From: Sphingobacterium sp. UGAL515B_05
GTDB taxonomy: Bacteria > Bacteroidota > Bacteroidia > Sphingobacteriales > Sphingobacteriaceae
Assembly (NCBI RefSeq): GCF_033097525.1
Contig: NZ_CP109907.1
Location: forward strand, 1,426,001 to 1,490,000
Direction: 5' to 3'
DNA: 64,000 bases
A program made the position numbers and the translations under genes. The notes beneath the pieces are model-generated. The model saw only the letters and a list, made by a program, of their open reading frames with translations. It searched no databases and was not told where the DNA came from. Positions 62,077 to 64,000 of this stretch are shown one piece after another. The first letter of the stretch is position 1. Each line of letters opens with the position of its first letter.

Positions 62077-64000
62077 TTAAAAATCTAGCTTAATACCTAA
62101 TACAATCGTTTTTGGTAATCTCAGTCCTTCGCCTGTATCATACCCAAAGAAGTTAATCAACTCTGGGTCACGTCCCGAATATTTCGTGAGTGTAAGCAAG
62201 TTACTTCCACTGAGATAGAGGTAAAATTTAGAAAAGCGCGCATTCGACTTTTTGACCATCGATGTAAAGTCATAGCCAAATGTCAGATTACGCAATTTCA
62301 CAAAAGATGCATCTTCCAAAAACATATCCTGCTCCGCTTGATACGGTGATACTGGAGACCACGGATTATATAACGGGTAGGCCTTTTCATCAAAGTTCTT
62401 TTCCCAATAGGTAATGTCCCGCACTGAGCTAAGTGAATGCCCCTCATCTTGGTTCGCAAAATCAAAATACCGCGCTGTTTGTGCATTTAACGCGTCTTTT
62501 TTCAGATTAAAGTACAATAAGAAGCTGAGGTCAAAGTTGTTCCATCCGAATCTATTATAAAATCCACCCGTAAACTTAGGAATGTAATTACCCATTAAAA
62601 CACGATCCTTATCATTGATATCAAAATCGCCATTTGTATCTTCCCAGCGTGGATCACCACCTTTCATGGTTGTATCGTTATAGGTCAAAATTTTATGATC
62701 CGCATTTACAGGAACATCCAGATCGTTTTCATAGATCCCCTGATTTTTCAACACCCAAAATTGATCGATGCGATTACCCACAGCAAGTTTTCTGTTACCA
62801 ATTTCTATCTCCTGCAAACCACGAGGTAGGGCTTTTAGCTGATTGGTATTAAAAGCGATATTAAAGGAACTATTCCAGGATAAACGATCAATAGCAGCAG
62901 GAAAATTGAAATTCAACGTAAAATCTACCCCTTTGTTATTGATGGCCATGCCACTCAACCGTTCATACTGATAACCAGATTCGGCGACAGTAGGCACTGT
63001 AAACACAACGTCTTTGTTATCCTTATTGTAAAACTCTATACGGGAAGTAATTTTGTCACCTTTCAAAGCGAAATCAATGCCGGCATTAAACATATCCGTA
63101 TAGGCCCAGGGCAGATCGTAACCTACCCAACCGGACTGATATGGTCTGCTAATTGTACCTATTCCATTGTAGGAGATTACGTTTTTATTGGAACCCCAAC
63201 CCAGTTCCGTACCATATTGCGGCCCCGCCGCTTCAATATCGGTGGATGGAAGATTGCCCAAACGTCCGCAGGACGCCAATATTTTAAGACCACCAATATC
63301 GTCGCTTTTGATAAGTGAATTAAAATCATATTCACCATTGAACGTGAAAGAAGTAAACCATCTATGGTCTTTTTGTACTGCTGAAGACCCATCTCGGCGA
63401 ATGAGAGCTCCGATTTTTAAAGCTCGATCAATGGTATAAGTTCCACGGAAATAAGCTGACGCCAATCTAAAATCCATGCGATCCTGATAGTAATAAGGAA
63501 TAAATCCTACGGACTTTAGGTAATTGGATTTTTGGCTGTCGCCTTCAACGACATTTACCTTGATAAAATCATTCGGCCCTTTGTAACCTTGAATAAAATT
63601 ATACTTCTGCTTATCTGATTGGTAGCTAAATCCGGCTTCCACGAACAAATTGCTTTTATCGTTGATGGTATAACGATAATTCAATGTATTGTCAAAAGCC
63701 ATTCGTTCATTATAGCCATAGTAATTCGAAACGTAATTGTTTCCTGACATCAAGGTTGATGGCCAAAATACATTACGAACATTTTCGTTATAATCCAGGT
63801 ATAACTTGGGTGCGAAATTTAAATTTTTAAGGATAGCAAAATTTAAAGCAAAGGAACCCAACAAACTGGTGATATTGTTTTCATCCAAGGATTTTTCATA
63901 CTCATCCACATACAGTCCATACAAATCCTTATTCGGAGACAAAGGAGTAGACAAATCCGGGATATAAGCGGTCTCCCCCAAACGCTCAGTGATCGAACGG
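62077..64000 (-). CDS. SusC/RagA-family TonB-linked transporter, C-terminal part (5' end beyond window)
   Basis: The frame is open through the right window edge, so this is the C-terminal roughly 640 residues of a SusC-like transporter; the signal, CarboxypepD domain and plug lie outside. The visible part is the barrel, with strand patterns such as NLFVEAGFSYQSDKQKY, the SusC periplasmic turn sequence WEDTNGDFDINDKDRVLMGNYIPKFTGGFYNRF and SASFVKLRNLTFGYDF-like region. The closing block is LTLTKYSGRDPELINFFGYDTGEGLRLPKTIVLGIKLDF. It is the first visible gene of the train that ends at 44197. The operon promoter must lie to the right of the window. Confidence 0.9.
   Translation of the reverse strand, partial: RSITERLGETAYIPDLSTPLSPNKDLYGLYVDEYEKSLDENNITSLLGSFALNFAILKNLNFAPKLYLDYNENVRNVFWPSTLMSGNNYVSNYYGYNERMAFDNTLNYRYTINDKSNLFVEAGFSYQSDKQKYNFIQGYKGPNDFIKVNVVEGDSQKSNYLKSVGFIPYYYQDRMDFRLASAYFRGTYTIDRALKIGALIRRDGSSAVQKDHRWFTSFTFNGEYDFNSLIKSDDIGGLKILASCGRLGNLPSTDIEAAGPQYGTELGWGSNKNVISYNGIGTISRPYQSGWVGYDLPWAYTDMFNAGIDFALKGDKITSRIEFYNKDNKDVVFTVPTVAESGYQYERLSGMAINNKGVDFTLNFNFPAAIDRLSWNSSFNIAFNTNQLKALPRGLQEIEIGNRKLAVGNRIDQFWVLKNQGIYENDLDVPVNADHKILTYNDTTMKGGDPRWEDTNGDFDINDKDRVLMGNYIPKFTGGFYNRFGWNNFDLSFLLYFNLKKDALNAQTARYFDFANQDEGHSLSSVRDITYWEKNFDEKAYPLYNPWSPVSPYQAEQDMFLEDASFVKLRNLTFGYDFTSMVKKSNARFSKFYLYLSGSNLLTLTKYSGRDPELINFFGYDTGEGLRLPKTIVLGIKLDF

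Noticed and set aside
1..64000. Search by eye for tRNA, rRNA, CRISPR arrays, insertion sequences and phage genes
   Set aside because: None was recognised; no transposase-like ORF, spaced short repeat array or cloverleaf was seen.

Overview
The window looks like a chromosomal segment of a free-living Bacteroidota bacterium, most likely a Sphingobacterium-like member of the Sphingobacteriaceae. The evidence is four SusC/SusD pairs, numerous SPII lipoproteins, GH92/GH30/GH29 glycoside hydrolases, a SusR-type regulator, TAnnTTTG-type promoter boxes and an AT-rich base composition. Almost everything is encoded on the minus strand. The clear plus-strand genes are the folP 3' end (1-393) and one LacI-type regulator (43030-44061). 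I saw no rRNA, tRNA, CRISPR array, insertion sequence or prophage gene.

Layout. (1) 1-393: 3' end of folP. (2) 401-6131: a copper-handling cluster. It contains a small Cys-rich membrane-anchored protein, a YtkA/FixH-like lipoprotein, a TonB-dependent receptor with the CxxxM and HxM ligand pattern known from OprC, an MbnP-like lipoprotein and a MauG/MbnH-like di-haem protein. (3) 6329-15671: a polysaccharide utilization locus (SusC, SusD, GH30 endo-beta-1,6-glucanase-like enzyme, SusE-like binding lipoprotein) with a SusR-like membrane regulator immediately upstream. The likely substrate is beta-1,6-glucan (fungal/yeast wall). (4) 15836-22053: an RND efflux system in which the inner-membrane pump and the outer-membrane factor are one 1516-residue ORF, plus its periplasmic adaptor and a small membrane protein. 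(5) 22279-40541: an alpha-mannan/N-glycan-type degradation region with three GH92 enzymes, a basic-secretory-protein-type metalloprotease, a SusC/SusD pair, an OmpR-type two-component system, a LacI regulator and a GH29 fucosidase. Two of the GH92s carry Gln where the family normally has its catalytic Glu, and both have the same 18-bp operator-like sequence upstream. (6) 40720-43029: a region of small, degenerate genes (receiver-like protein, M60 N-terminal fragment, C39-like protein) with CpG-centred palindromes typical of LacI-family operators. (7) 43030-44061: a second LacI regulator. (8) 44197-64000: one uninterrupted minus-strand gene train of about 20 kb with gaps of 1-27 nt. It contains two SusC/SusD/fasciclin modules, DUF5007 and DUF5008 lipoproteins, two LamG-DUF4983 proteins with degenerate phosphodiesterase domains, an M60 (enhancin/mucinase-type) metalloprotease and an NHL-repeat lipoprotein. 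It looks like a glycoprotein-targeting uptake and degradation system.

How it fits together. Blocks 3, 5 and 8 are separate nutrient systems with separate regulators (SusR-like; LacI plus two-component; upstream regulator outside the window). A working hypothesis is a lifestyle that uses fungal/yeast wall glycans (beta-1,6-glucan, possibly phosphorylated mannan) and glycoproteins. The copper cluster is independent and is the best candidate for a coherent but little-studied system. All functional statements rest on motif recognition by eye; no database search was run.
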